A DNA stretch of 64,000 nt, from assembly GCA_963542015.1 (NCBI GenBank), contig CAUTUX010000004.1, positions 24,149 through 88,148 on the forward strand. The letters are read 5' to 3'. The notes under the pieces are model-generated. The model was given only the letters and a program-made list of their open reading frames with translations, was not told where the DNA came from and searched no databases. Shown in pieces: positions 9,222 through 17,902 of the stretch (position 1 is its first letter; every line of letters starts with the position of its first letter). Both the position numbers and the translations under genes were made by a program. Source of the DNA: CAUTUX01 sp963542015 (lineage in GTDB: Bacteria > Bacillota > Clostridia > Christensenellales > CAG-917).

Positions 9222-9860
9222 TTGAAAATTTCTTGGCTTGGGCATTCGGCTTTCAAGTTAGAGGAAAGCACTGGTACTGTTTTGGTTGCTGATCCTTATT
9301 CGCCCGTTTCAGGACATTCGATACAAAAAATTAAATCTGATATTGTAACTGTAAGTTGTGAAAGTTGTTTTAATGCACTTGCATCTGGAATAGAGGGTAC
9401 CCCTACAATTATAAGTAGACCTGGCTCATATGATATTGAAGGCGTGCATATACATGGCTTTTCAGAGGCAGCTTTAAATAAAGTAGACAGCAAGAACATA
9501 ATATATAAGTATCGTTTAGATGGTGTTGATGTATGTCATATGGGAAATATTAATTCAGAATGTACAACTCTGTTAGTTGAAACTATAGCACCTATTGATG
9601 TATTATTAATTCCAGTTGGCGGACATGACACAATTGATGCCGATTTGGCAAAAGAATATGTAGAAAAATTAATGCCAAATATTGTTATTCCAATGCATTT
9701 CAAAGAAAAAGATTGTGATTGCGACTTAGACAAGAGACATGATTTCGTTGATTTATTTGATGAAGATGAAATCGAAGTAAAAGAAGAAAAAACAATTGAA
9801 TTTGATAGATATAATGTAGATTCGGAAGAAACAAAAGTCCTTTTATTAAAAAAACTCTAA
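9222..9860 (+). CDS. Metallo-beta-lactamase-fold protein lacking metal ligands (predicted pseudoenzyme)
   Basis: 212 residues with the layout of small MBL-fold hydrolases (UPF0173-like): KISWLGHSAFKLEE start, ADPYSP, an ICHMGN-like strand, DVLLIPVGG, the A-x-E-Y/V-V helix and VIPMHF near the C-terminus. Where active relatives carry the HxHxDH metal site after VTVS, this protein reads SCESCFN, so all those His and Asp ligands are gone, and the HLGD Asp is Asn. It is therefore probably not a metal hydrolase. The start is TTG at 9222, 7 bases after a perfect AGGAGG. It sits between prs and rho. Confidence 0.75.
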   Translation: MKISWLGHSAFKLEESTGTVLVADPYSPVSGHSIQKIKSDIVTVSCESCFNALASGIEGTPTIISRPGSYDIEGVHIHGFSEAALNKVDSKNIIYKYRLDGVDVCHMGNINSECTTLLVETIAPIDVLLIPVGGHDTIDADLAKEYVEKLMPNIVIPMHFKEKDCDCDLDKRHDFVDLFDEDEIEVKEEKTIEFDRYNVDSEETKVLLLKKL

Positions 9861-9878
9861 ACATCTATTCGGAGGAAC

Positions 9879-11249
9879 ATGTATAACATAGAAGATTTAG
9901 ATTCAAAAAACATTTTTGCGTTGCGTTTACTAGCAAAAGAATTTGGGATTCAATCTCCAACAAAACTAAAAAAAGATGAACTTATTGAAAAAATAAATAA
10001 GATTGCAAACAATATCGAAACTGGAGAGTTACCAATTAAAAGCGATGTTGAAAATGTAGTAAAAAAAGAAAAAATGGTGCAAAATGAGGAAAAGATAATT
10101 CAAGCATCAGGACAACTTGAAATAATGCACAGTGGATATGGATTTTTAAGAGCACAAAATCAACATGATTCAAACTCTTCAGATGACATATATGTAAGTT
10201 TACCTAAAATAAAATCATTCAAATTAAAACAAGGTGATATAGTTGTTGCAAATTGTAAGCAGACAACTGATTCAAAGCAACCTGCATTAATTGATGTAAT
10301 ATCAATTAATGGTATGCCATACGCTGAAGTTAAAAATAGAGTAGAATTTGATAGTTTAATTCCTATTTATCCAAATGAAAGGTTAGTTTTAGAATCAGCT
10401 GGAAGTCAAAATGATTTTGCAATTCGTTGTATAGATTTAGTAGCACCAATCGGAAAAGGTCAAAGAGCTATGATTGTTTCACCACCTAAAGCAGGTAAAA
10501 CGACTTTGCTAAAATCAATAGCTAATGCTATTTCTACAAATTATCCTGATATAGAGCTTTTAGTTTTACTTATAGATGAACGACCAGAAGAAGTTACCGA
10601 TATGCAACGCTCAATAAAAGGAACTGTGGTTTATTCTACATTTGATGAGTTGCCTGAAAATCATACGAAGACTGCGGAAAAGTTGCTTGAAAGAGCTAAG
10701 AGAAGTGTAGAGATGGGAAAGGATGTTGTAATACTAATGGATAGTTTAACAAGACTTGCCAGAGCATATAATTTAACTGTTCCACCTACTGGAAGAACTT
10801 TGTCTGGTGGTATTGATCCAGGTGCCTTACATTCCCCAAAAAGATTTTTTGGTAGTGCAAGAAATATTGAAAATGGTGGTTCCTTAACAATAATAGCAAC
10901 AGCCTTAGTTGATACTGGAAGCAGAATGGACGATGTTATTTTTGAAGAATTCAAGGGCACAGGTAATATGGAAATACACTTGAATAGAAATTTAAGTGAA
11001 AAGAGAATATTCCCTGCTATTGATTTGGCAAAATCTGGAACCAGAAAAGAAGAGTTGCTTTTAACCAAGAGTGAACTAGAAGCGACATGGATTATAAGAA
11101 AAATGCTAACAGATAATCCAGATGCGATTCAGTTCCTTTTGAACATGATAGTAAAAACTAAGACAAATAAAGAATTTATCGACACATTTACATCACAAGT
11201 AATGGCATTAAAAAAGAAGGGATTTGATACTGCTAAAACAAATAACTAA
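9879..11249 (+). CDS. rho: Transcription termination factor Rho
   Basis: Hexameric RNA-dependent ATPase, 456 residues. It has the N-terminal helical SAP-like domain (residues 1-45), a short charged linker, the cold-shock RNA-binding domain (GQLEIMHSGYGFLR near 78), Walker A SPPKAGKTT at 201-209, the LLIDERPEEVTDMQRS Walker B/Q-loop region, and the PTGRTLSGGIDPGAL R-loop. Ribosome binding site GGAGGAAC precedes the ATG. Its stop is 3 bases from the convergent PadR-fusion gene, with no terminator hairpin between. Confidence 0.96.
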   Translation: MYNIEDLDSKNIFALRLLAKEFGIQSPTKLKKDELIEKINKIANNIETGELPIKSDVENVVKKEKMVQNEEKIIQASGQLEIMHSGYGFLRAQNQHDSNSSDDIYVSLPKIKSFKLKQGDIVVANCKQTTDSKQPALIDVISINGMPYAEVKNRVEFDSLIPIYPNERLVLESAGSQNDFAIRCIDLVAPIGKGQRAMIVSPPKAGKTTLLKSIANAISTNYPDIELLVLLIDERPEEVTDMQRSIKGTVVYSTFDELPENHTKTAEKLLERAKRSVEMGKDVVILMDSLTRLARAYNLTVPPTGRTLSGGIDPGALHSPKRFFGSARNIENGGSLTIIATALVDTGSRMDDVIFEEFKGTGNMEIHLNRNLSEKRIFPAIDLAKSGTRKEELLLTKSELEATWIIRKMLTDNPDAIQFLLNMIVKTKTNKEFIDTFTSQVMALKKKGFDTAKTNN

Positions 11250-11252
11250 AAA

Positions 11253-12626
11253 TTAAGCAGTATGATATTTTTTTGACTTAATCAGCAATAAATTCAAAAA
11301 AGAGCTAAGTGGCAGATTCGCAAATAAAACAGCTGGGATTATTATACATTCAAACCGATGATATTTATCAGCAATTTTAATTTCAGGAACAAAGAAAGCA
11401 ATGATTACTGAAGCTCCAATTAAATTTAAAGAAATAATGAATCGTAATAATAATGATAATTTAAAGTTAAATCTATCACGAACTCTTTTATGAGGATTAG
11501 CTAGATATATAACAATTGGCGATAGTGCAAGTATCAAAGAAATGATTGATACTGGCATAAAATAAACATAGCTTATGTGCTTATATAGCGAAACCCAAAA
11601 TACAGCTAATTCAATGGCAACAATTGCAAAAAATATAAAGCTAAGATCTCTTTTAATTCTATTTACAAATAGGAAGTTTAAGTCATAAAATTCTGATGAA
11701 TTCTTTTTATTATATGCTCTTAATTTAAATCCATTTGCGTAGAGATCGGTCTTAATATCAGTATGAAATGTTTCAGACAGATCTTCTTCATCAGCATCAA
11801 TTTCAAATTCCTTATTGTTTAATTCCTGATAAAAATCCTTGTAATTAGACTGGGATTTTTCATATTCATATTGAGCAGTTTCATCACCAAAAGTTTTTAA
11901 ATTATCTAAAGTTTTACGAGGCTTTACTTTATTAACTTTTGCTGATTCTGGTTCTTTTTCTGTTTCAGCCTTCAATTTTTTATATAATTCTAAAAGTGTC
12001 AACTTTGGAGTATTACTACTTGGTATATCAAGATCATCAATAGTTTTTGGTCCTTGTTTAGATTCAATATAAATAGGCTTCTCAATTTCAACTATTTTTT
12101 CTTGAATTACTGGTTTAATAACCTCTTTCTCAATGTATACTGGTTTTTCTACCTCAACAATTTTTTCTATTATTTTATCCTTATAAATAATTTTTGGCTT
12201 TTGCTCAGGATCCTTTTCTTTTTTTGTGTATGGTCTTAATTCAGTTGGATCAAATGGAGGAGTCTCGTGATTTAAATTAAATTCGTCAGAAGAAACAAGA
12301 TTATCAAGTATTGTCCTTGAAAATCTATATTTTTCTTTTTCTTTTTCTAAATATTTTCTACCTTCTTCGGTTAGTTTGTAGTAGCGTCTTTGAGCACCAC
12401 TTGTATCTTTTGCATCACCAAGCACTGATGAAACTAGACCCTCTTCCTCAAGTCTATTTAGTTTATTATATACAGTTGCTGATTTTAGTTTGTAAACACC
12501 AAGCGTATTTGTTTCAATTTGTTTTAAAATGTCATATCCGTAGCCACCGTTTTTTGCAAGAGTATTTAATATTATTGTGGTAACATTACCCCTAATAATA
12601 TCACTATTTACCGACGACATATCCAT
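11253..12626 (-). CDS. PadR-family winged-helix regulator fused to a C-terminal four-helix membrane domain
   Basis: 457 residues in three parts. Residues 1-105 are a PadR winged helix (ILNTLAKNGGYGYDILKQI, ATVYNKLNRLEEEGLV, RRYYKLTEEGRKYLE). Residues 105-320 are a charged linker with repeated IEKPVYIEK-like units. The last 130 residues hold about four hydrophobic helices with basic inter-helix loops. PadR proteins are normally soluble, so this would be a membrane-tethered regulator. An ATG at codon 3 (12620) is an alternative start. A promoter at 12633-12662 places the predicted transcript start at about the first ATG, and no ribosome binding site is seen, so the mRNA may be leaderless. Signal and targets unknown. 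Confidence 0.75.
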   Translation of the reverse strand: MDMSSVNSDIIRGNVTTIILNTLAKNGGYGYDILKQIETNTLGVYKLKSATVYNKLNRLEEEGLVSSVLGDAKDTSGAQRRYYKLTEEGRKYLEKEKEKYRFSRTILDNLVSSDEFNLNHETPPFDPTELRPYTKKEKDPEQKPKIIYKDKIIEKIVEVEKPVYIEKEVIKPVIQEKIVEIEKPIYIESKQGPKTIDDLDIPSSNTPKLTLLELYKKLKAETEKEPESAKVNKVKPRKTLDNLKTFGDETAQYEYEKSQSNYKDFYQELNNKEFEIDADEEDLSETFHTDIKTDLYANGFKLRAYNKKNSSEFYDLNFLFVNRIKRDLSFIFFAIVAIELAVFWVSLYKHISYVYFMPVSIISLILALSPIVIYLANPHKRVRDRFNFKLSLLLRFIISLNLIGASVIIAFFVPEIKIADKYHRFECIIIPAVLFANLPLSSFLNLLLIKSKKYHTA

Positions 12627-12632
12627 GTAGAA

Positions 12633-12662
12633 AGTATATATTTTAAATTACTTTAAAGTCAA
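12633..12662 (-). promoter_or_regulatory. Promoter of the PadR-fusion gene
   Basis: On the - strand TTGACT (12662-12657) and TATACT (12638-12633) are 18 bases apart. A small dyad ACTTTAAAGT overlaps the -35 side and could be an autoregulatory operator. Confidence 0.5.
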
Positions 12663-12715
12663 TTTTATAATCTAATAGAAAGAATTCTCTATTATAAAAA
12701 ACGCCATTATTTATA

Positions 12716-13780
12716 CTAATCTTCTGGTTTATTTGTAAAATCAATTAATTCTGCGGCATCTCTACGCTTTTCTTCATCTGTAGCGACATAATGTTTAACT
12801 GTAGTATTTACATCTTTGTGTCCAAGTATGTCCGCTACAAGATAAATATCACCAGTTTTTGAATATAAATTTGTTCCAAAAGTAGAGCGTAGTTTATGAG
12901 GAGTAATATTTTTTAAAGGAGTAACAATTTTTGCAAATTTTTTCACTAAGTTTTGAATTGCCCTTGGGCACATGCGTTTTTTTTGTAGTGAGAAAAACAG
13001 TGGATCTGTGTTACCATTTACTAATTCAATATCTTTTTGGATTGACATCCTTTCGTTGTTAATATAGGTTTCAAGCAAGTTTTTAACGACATCATTAAAA
13101 TATAATATTTGCTCATCTCCGCCTTTTCGCTTAACTTTAAATTGTTTTTGTTCAAGATTGACATCATCAATATTTAATCCTACACATTCACTGATACGTA
13201 TGCCTGTGGATAGTAGAAGAGTAATTAACGCTAAATCTCTTTCTTTTGTTTTCACGGCAGAAGCATATTCTCTATTAGTTAAGCCTTTCCCGAATGTAAC
13301 AGTTTCTATTAAATCGCTAGCTTCATCTTCTTTTAATCTAATAATTTCTTTTTTGTGTAGTTTAGGATTTTTTACTTTGACCCCAACATTTTTAGAAATT
13401 TTCTCCTTATTATAAAAATATGCCAATATGTGTCGAATACTAGATAGTTTTCTCGATTTACTAGCTTCTTTGTTTGTATGGTTAATTCCATCTTTATCAT
13501 AAAAACTAAGATAGGATAAAAAACTCTCAATATGTGAAATTGTAATCCTTTCTAGGTCCGAAATTGAGAACTCTTCAACTCTGGTCGCTTTAAAAATAAG
13601 AATGTTTTCATGTAAATAAGTAAAAAAAGTTTTTAAATCATGAGCATAATTTAGTCTTGTTAATGTTGAAGTGCTTTGTTCAATACCAACAAAATATTCG
13701 GTACAAAAATAGGGGAGCTCATTGAGAAGTGTTTGAATTTTTTTTATGTTATTGATGTCTCGTTCTTTGTAATAATCCAT
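12716..13780 (-). CDS. Tyrosine recombinase, Xer-like
   Basis: 354 residues. An N-terminal SAM-like core-binding domain (residues 20-150) precedes the catalytic domain. Catalytic residues are visible: Arg in STGIRISECVGL, Lys in the FKVKRKGGDEQ beta-hairpin, HKLR (His-x-x-Arg), GH in DILGHKDVNTT, and the nucleophile Tyr in VKHYV. It is not next to any mobile element, so it is most likely the chromosome-dimer resolvase (XerA/XerD type) and a candidate for integrating the dif-using prophages downstream. The start has no ribosome binding site; an AT-rich -10-like TTAATA lies close upstream. Confidence 0.85.
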   Translation of the reverse strand: MDYYKERDINNIKKIQTLLNELPYFCTEYFVGIEQSTSTLTRLNYAHDLKTFFTYLHENILIFKATRVEEFSISDLERITISHIESFLSYLSFYDKDGINHTNKEASKSRKLSSIRHILAYFYNKEKISKNVGVKVKNPKLHKKEIIRLKEDEASDLIETVTFGKGLTNREYASAVKTKERDLALITLLLSTGIRISECVGLNIDDVNLEQKQFKVKRKGGDEQILYFNDVVKNLLETYINNERMSIQKDIELVNGNTDPLFFSLQKKRMCPRAIQNLVKKFAKIVTPLKNITPHKLRSTFGTNLYSKTGDIYLVADILGHKDVNTTVKHYVATDEEKRRDAAELIDFTNKPED

Positions 13781-13829
13781 ATTTCAATATTAACACATAT
13801 AAAAGCTGTTTGTAGATATGTAGGTATAT

Positions 13830-13835
13830 TATAAT
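13830..13835 (+). promoter_or_regulatory. -10 element placing the transcript start at the GNAT start codon
   Basis: TATAAT at 13830-13835 ends only 6 bases before the ATG at 13842, so the predicted transcript would begin at the start codon (leaderless). No Shine-Dalgarno is present; the -35 is weak. Confidence 0.45.
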
Positions 13836-13841
13836 TGCAAT

Positions 13842-14420
13842 ATGGAAATAAGAAAAATTACAAAAAATGAACTTGATGTTACTGCAAAAAAATTCACAGA
13901 ATTCTTTTATGAATATAAAGCGTATGACTATTTTATAAGCAGCGAAAACAAATTTAATAAAATGTACAATATGTTTTTGTATGAATTGTATCCAACATAC
14001 AAATTTACATATGTCTTTGGAGATTTTAAAGGATTATGTGTAATGCAAAAACCTGGGGATAAAGATGTTAAAAACTGTTACAGAAAAGATTTCATTAAAC
14101 AGTTGCTCAATATAATTCCAAAAGATGAAATTGAAAGAGTTAAGAAATATATTAAATTCGCAAAAGAAATTGCTAAAAAATATTTTAATGAATCTGAAGA
14201 TTGTTATGTAAGGAACCTTGGCGTGGATAAAGAATGTAGAGGAGAAGGAATAGCAAAAAAAATGGTTGAGATATTGTCAAAAGGTAGAAATGTTTATCTA
14301 GAAACTCATGACAAAAACAACATTTTAATATATAAAAAAATGGGATTTGAACTTGTCCATGAAGAGCCATTTGCTGAAAATGTAATCCATTATTGTCTTA
14401 AAAAGTATTCTAAAAACTGA
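13842..14420 (+). CDS. GNAT-family N-acetyltransferase
   Basis: 192 residues with a GNAT fold. Motif A (VRNLGVDKECRGEGIAKKMVEIL, near 125-147) holds the R-x-x-G-x-G/A acetyl-CoA loop, and YLETHDKNNILIYKKMGFELV is the usual motif B. The N-terminal half resembles acetyltransferases with broad or unknown substrates. Monocistronic, divergent from the Xer gene. Confidence 0.8.
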   Translation: MEIRKITKNELDVTAKKFTEFFYEYKAYDYFISSENKFNKMYNMFLYELYPTYKFTYVFGDFKGLCVMQKPGDKDVKNCYRKDFIKQLLNIIPKDEIERVKKYIKFAKEIAKKYFNESEDCYVRNLGVDKECRGEGIAKKMVEILSKGRNVYLETHDKNNILIYKKMGFELVHEEPFAENVIHYCLKKYSKN

Positions 14421-14478
14421 GTATTCTATATTTAGCCAATATTTAGAGTTCTAAAATAAACATACATCAAAAATAAGA

Positions 14479-15015
14479 TTATTTGCGTAATTTTCTTGGA
14501 ATTTTAACAAAATTACTAATAAAATACTCTCTTTTTATTAAATTTGACTTAATTAAAGCATCCTTAAGAACCAAAATAAACGGTATACCAGCAAATAAAA
14601 TCACAATACTTTGACTGGTAAATATTTCGAGAAATGCTATCCAATATACTGTTTCTTGATCTAAGAATAAGAATATAACTGGAACTAATAGGGCATTAAT
14701 TATTATAGGTGGCATTGCTGCAAGATAAATATTTTTTCTCAAGTGACGTGTTAAAATTGCTGCAATTGAACTGGCAAATGTGCCTATGACAATATCTACT
14801 GCACCATATGGAGATAGTAGATTTGAAAACATACAACCAAACATAATGCCAGGGACGCCTTCTGGTAGGAGAACTGGAAGTAATGTTAATACTTCTGATA
14901 AGCGGAATTGTAGTGGTCCATATGCTAAGTTAACTAATGATAAAATAAATGTAATAACGAAATAAATTGCGGCTATAATGCCAGAACGAGCGATCGCTCT
15001 TATGCTTTTTTCCAA
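14479..15015 (-). CDS. queT: Queuosine precursor transporter QueT family (ECF S component)
   Basis: 178 residues with six hydrophobic helices. The signatures LAYGPLQFRLSEVLTLLPVL and GVPGIMFGCMFSNLLSPYGAVDIVIGT are typical of the QueT/COG4708 family, which imports queuosine precursors through an energy-coupling ATPase. The true start is TTG at 15015, preceded by GAGGTG at 15025-15020; a longer frame to 15093 only runs through the structured leader. Expression is probably controlled by that leader. No ECF ATPase genes are nearby, so it would share a general energizing module. Confidence 0.82.
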   Translation of the reverse strand: MEKSIRAIARSGIIAAIYFVITFILSLVNLAYGPLQFRLSEVLTLLPVLLPEGVPGIMFGCMFSNLLSPYGAVDIVIGTFASSIAAILTRHLRKNIYLAAMPPIIINALLVPVIFLFLDQETVYWIAFLEIFTSQSIVILFAGIPFILVLKDALIKSNLIKREYFISNFVKIPRKLRK

Positions 15016-15095
15016 AATACACCTCGGTTTTTTAATTAGTTGGGTTTCCGACACCAACGAAAGTATACTAACATGATAACCAAGGTACGGCAATT
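15016..15095 (-). promoter_or_regulatory. Structured leader of queT, candidate preQ1 riboswitch
   Basis: On the - strand ACCTTGGTT (15086-15078) can pair over nine positions with AACCGAGGT (15029-15021), which contains the queT ribosome binding site. Between them GTTGG/CCAAC forms an inner hairpin with an A-rich stretch. Sequestering the ribosome binding site ahead of a QueT gene is what translational preQ1 riboswitches do; the class cannot be assigned by eye. Confidence 0.55.
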
Positions 15096-15143
15096 ATTTT
15101 TTATATATTCAGATATCATATATAATTTTTTCAGAGGTAAATA

Positions 15144-15608
15144 ATGAATTTAGATATTAATAGAGATTTAGATGTCGCATTTAGTACTGGAGCATTTCTT
15201 GTATCTGGCGATAATGTTATGACTGTTAGTTGGGGATTTGTTGGCGTAATGTGGGGTAAGAAAATTTTTATTACTCCCGTTAGAGAGTCTAGATATACTA
15301 AGACATTTATTGATAAAAATAATCACTTTACAATCAGCATTCCAGAGAAAAATACTCTGCAAAAAGCAATTTCAATTTGTGGAACAAAGAGTGGGCGTGA
15401 TTGCAATAAATGGGAAGTCGCAAATATTGAAAAGCAACAAGCAAAACAACTTGATGAAAGTGTGGTAAAAGGATGTTCAAAGTATTTCGAATGTAGAGTT
15501 TTATATAAAATGCAAATGAAAGATATACCTTTAGAAGGTTGTGAAAAATTCTACCCTACGAAAGATATGCATACACTGTACTTTGGCGAAATAATAGAGG
15601 AATATTAA
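15144..15608 (+). CDS. Flavin reductase-like domain protein
   Basis: 154 residues resembling the flavin reductase/DIM6-NTAB split-barrel family that binds FMN: VMTVSWGFVGVMWGKKIFITPVR, SRYTKTFIDKNNHFTISIP and ISICGTKSGRD match the usual blocks. Such proteins reduce or carry flavin; the partner is unknown. Ribosome binding site AGAGGT lies before the ATG. Five bases separate it from the next small gene on the same strand. Confidence 0.8.
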   Translation: MNLDINRDLDVAFSTGAFLVSGDNVMTVSWGFVGVMWGKKIFITPVRESRYTKTFIDKNNHFTISIPEKNTLQKAISICGTKSGRDCNKWEVANIEKQQAKQLDESVVKGCSKYFECRVLYKMQMKDIPLEGCEKFYPTKDMHTLYFGEIIEEY

Positions 15609-15613
15609 AATTT

Positions 15614-15868
15614 ATGAAAGCTTGGGCAAAAGTAATGCAAAAAGATAAAATATTTAAAGATATTGTCTATGATGGTGTTGCAAAAATAAATTATGAGAAT
15701 ATATTTAAAATGCTCAAATTTGCATGCGAAAAGCTTGATTTGTCTTGCCCTGTGCTTTTAGATTCTCAAATAAAACATATGAAGCAATTTAGACGATTTG
15801 CATTTTTGCCTGATGATTTTATGGAACCTGTAGACTTTACAAAGTTTGAAATAGAAATATACAAATGA
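15614..15868 (+). CDS. Small conserved hypothetical protein
   Basis: 84 residues, soluble, with no signal peptide or membrane segment. Predicted secondary structure is alpha/beta (MKAWAKVMQKDKIFKDIV start; FRRFAFLPDDFMEPVDFTKFEIEIY end). I recall similar short proteins in Clostridia but know no function. It starts 5 bases after the flavin reductase-like gene and overlaps mazG by ATGA, so it belongs to the same operon. Confidence 0.7.
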   Translation: MKAWAKVMQKDKIFKDIVYDGVAKINYENIFKMLKFACEKLDLSCPVLLDSQIKHMKQFRRFAFLPDDFMEPVDFTKFEIEIYK

Positions 15869-16911
15869 GAAAAGAAATAATTAAATTTTTAGAAAAAGAA
15901 AACCATACAGATATTAGAATTCTTAAGTATAGCGATAATATTGAGCTTGAATTTTCAATGGATAATATATTGTTTGAATGCACTTCAGAATATATTAACG
16001 AACTTATCGCCAGACAAATTAACTTTAGGCGAATTTCTGATGACATTGTATTTATAGCGAAGACACAATTAACTTCTCGATACAGTTACACATTTAATGA
16101 TTTAGAAGAAATTATGAAAGTTCTCAGAGGGGAGAATGGTTGTGCGTGGGATAAAGTACAGACACATCTTAGCATTAAGAAAAATTTAATTGAAGAGACA
16201 TACGAATTAGTTGAAGCTATAGATTTACAAAATAAAGAGATGATGCAAGAAGAAATTGGAGATGTGCTTTTACAAGCAGTTTTCCATGCAACAATTGCTA
16301 GAGATGAAAATGGATTTACTATTAAAGATGTGCTAAATGAACTGTGTAACAAACTGATTTCACGACATACACATATTTTTGGTTCAGATAAAGCTACATC
16401 TTCGCAAGAAGCACTTAATTTGTGGAACAAAGCTAAGCTAGTTGAAAAAGAACAAAGAAGTGATACAGATAGAATGTTGCAGCTGTGCAATACTTTACCA
16501 AGTCTTATGTATGCAAATAAATCGCAAAAGATAGCTGCAGATTCAAATTTTGATTTTATAACTAACAAAGAAATTATAGAAAAAATTCAAGAAGAAATAA
16601 CTGAATTTTTAGAAGCAAGTAGAGAAGAAAAAAATATAGAAGGTGGAGACATACTGTTTTCTGTAGTTAATTTACTAAGGAAGAACAAGGTTGAACCTGA
16701 AACTGCACTAAGACTTGCAACAGAAAAATTTATAAAAAGATATATAATTTTTGAAAAATTTGCCTTAAAAAAATATAGTAAAAAAATATCAGAATTAGAT
16801 ATGGATAAATTAAATAATTTGTGGAATGAGATTAAATCGAAATATTCTTTAATCCTGAATAAAATGTCATTTAAAGAAGTTGCAAATTTGGAAATTAATG
16901 AAAATAGGTAA
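15865..16911 (+). CDS. mazG: Nucleoside triphosphate pyrophosphohydrolase MazG
   Basis: 348 residues. An N-terminal segment of about 75 residues without clear family is followed by two tandem MazG domains. The first holds LRGENGCAWDKVQTHLS, EETYELVEAI and EEIGDVLLQAVFHA, the E-x-x-E...E-x-x-D metal-binding set. The second has QEEITEFLEA and EGGDILFSVVNLLRK. MazG hydrolyses NTPs, including aberrant ones and (p)ppGpp, to monophosphates. It overlaps both its upstream neighbour and dus. Confidence 0.88.
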   Translation: MRKEIIKFLEKENHTDIRILKYSDNIELEFSMDNILFECTSEYINELIARQINFRRISDDIVFIAKTQLTSRYSYTFNDLEEIMKVLRGENGCAWDKVQTHLSIKKNLIEETYELVEAIDLQNKEMMQEEIGDVLLQAVFHATIARDENGFTIKDVLNELCNKLISRHTHIFGSDKATSSQEALNLWNKAKLVEKEQRSDTDRMLQLCNTLPSLMYANKSQKIAADSNFDFITNKEIIEKIQEEITEFLEASREEKNIEGGDILFSVVNLLRKNKVEPETALRLATEKFIKRYIIFEKFALKKYSKKISELDMDKLNNLWNEIKSKYSLILNKMSFKEVANLEINENR

Positions 16912-17857
16912 TATAGAATTAAAATCCAATATTTTTGCAGCACCAATGGCTGGATATTCTGAAGCAGGATATAGATATCTTGCAGGCGAATCTGGTGCTG
17001 GTCTTACATACACTGAAATGATTTCGGCTAAGGGAATTGTATATGGCAGTGAAAAGACATTTCAATTGCTTTATAAGTCTAAAAAAGATAACAATAAAAC
17101 CGCAGTTCAGATTTTTGGTTCAGAACCAGAATTCATATATAAAGCTTGTAAAAGTGGTGTATTTGAGAAATTTGAAATAATAGATATCAATATGGGATGT
17201 CCTGTTAGAAAAATTGTGAACAATGGGGATGGATCAAAGTTACTTGAAAATCCAAAACTTGCTGGAGAAATTGTTCGTGCTGCAATTGAAGGGAGTAGAA
17301 AGCCTGTTACGGCAAAAATACGCAGTGGCATTGATTCAAGCGATGTACTTGCATACGATGTCGCTCTTGAACTTGAAAAAGCTGGATGTAGTGCCGTTAC
17401 GATCCACCCAAGAACTAGAGTACAAATGTATCAAGGCACAGCGAATCATGAAATAACCAAAAATCTTAAAAAACTTTTAAAGATTCCTGTTATTGCAAAT
17501 GGAGATATTAAGGATAAGGATTCATTTGAAAATATAAAGAATAAAACAGATGCTGACGCATATATGGTGGGAAGAGCTTCGTTAGGCAACCCAGGAATAT
17601 TTTCTGAATTATTAAATAAAAATGAAACCATTAGCAAATATGATGCAGTACTTGAACATATTGCAGTGTTGAATGAATATATGCCACAACACATTATTCT
17701 AAATCTAATGAAATCAAATCTCTGTTTTTATTTAAAAGGATTAAACAATGTTAAAGAAATTAAGATGAAGGTAGTTAGTTTGAATAATTATCAGGATATG
17801 ATGTTGTTAATAAATAATGAATTAAAAAATTACTTTATAAAACTGTCTTATCTTTAA
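16898..17857 (+). CDS. dus: tRNA-dihydrouridine synthase
   Basis: FMN-dependent TIM-barrel enzyme, 319 residues, reducing uridines in the tRNA D loop. Signatures: FAAPMAGYSEAGYRYLA (FMN binding), DINMGCPVRKIVNNGDGSKL (catalytic Cys in NMGCP), KIRSGID, TIHPRTRVQMYQG and VIANGDI. I use ATG at 16898, which aligns with the family N-terminus and overlaps mazG by 14 bases; a TTG at 16880 is possible. The neighbouring mazG may share the transcript. Confidence 0.92.
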   Translation: MKIGNIELKSNIFAAPMAGYSEAGYRYLAGESGAGLTYTEMISAKGIVYGSEKTFQLLYKSKKDNNKTAVQIFGSEPEFIYKACKSGVFEKFEIIDINMGCPVRKIVNNGDGSKLLENPKLAGEIVRAAIEGSRKPVTAKIRSGIDSSDVLAYDVALELEKAGCSAVTIHPRTRVQMYQGTANHEITKNLKKLLKIPVIANGDIKDKDSFENIKNKTDADAYMVGRASLGNPGIFSELLNKNETISKYDAVLEHIAVLNEYMPQHIILNLMKSNLCFYLKGLNNVKEIKMKVVSLNNYQDMMLLINNELKNYFIKLSYL

Positions 17858-17902
17858 AAATACATAAAAATATGATATTGTAACTTAAAGCCAAGGAGGA
17901 AT

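Noticed and set aside
12054..12583. + strand frames antisense to the PadR-fusion gene
   Set aside because: Low-complexity Phe/Leu/Asn-rich products created by the A/T-rich repeats of the linker-coding region on the other strand.
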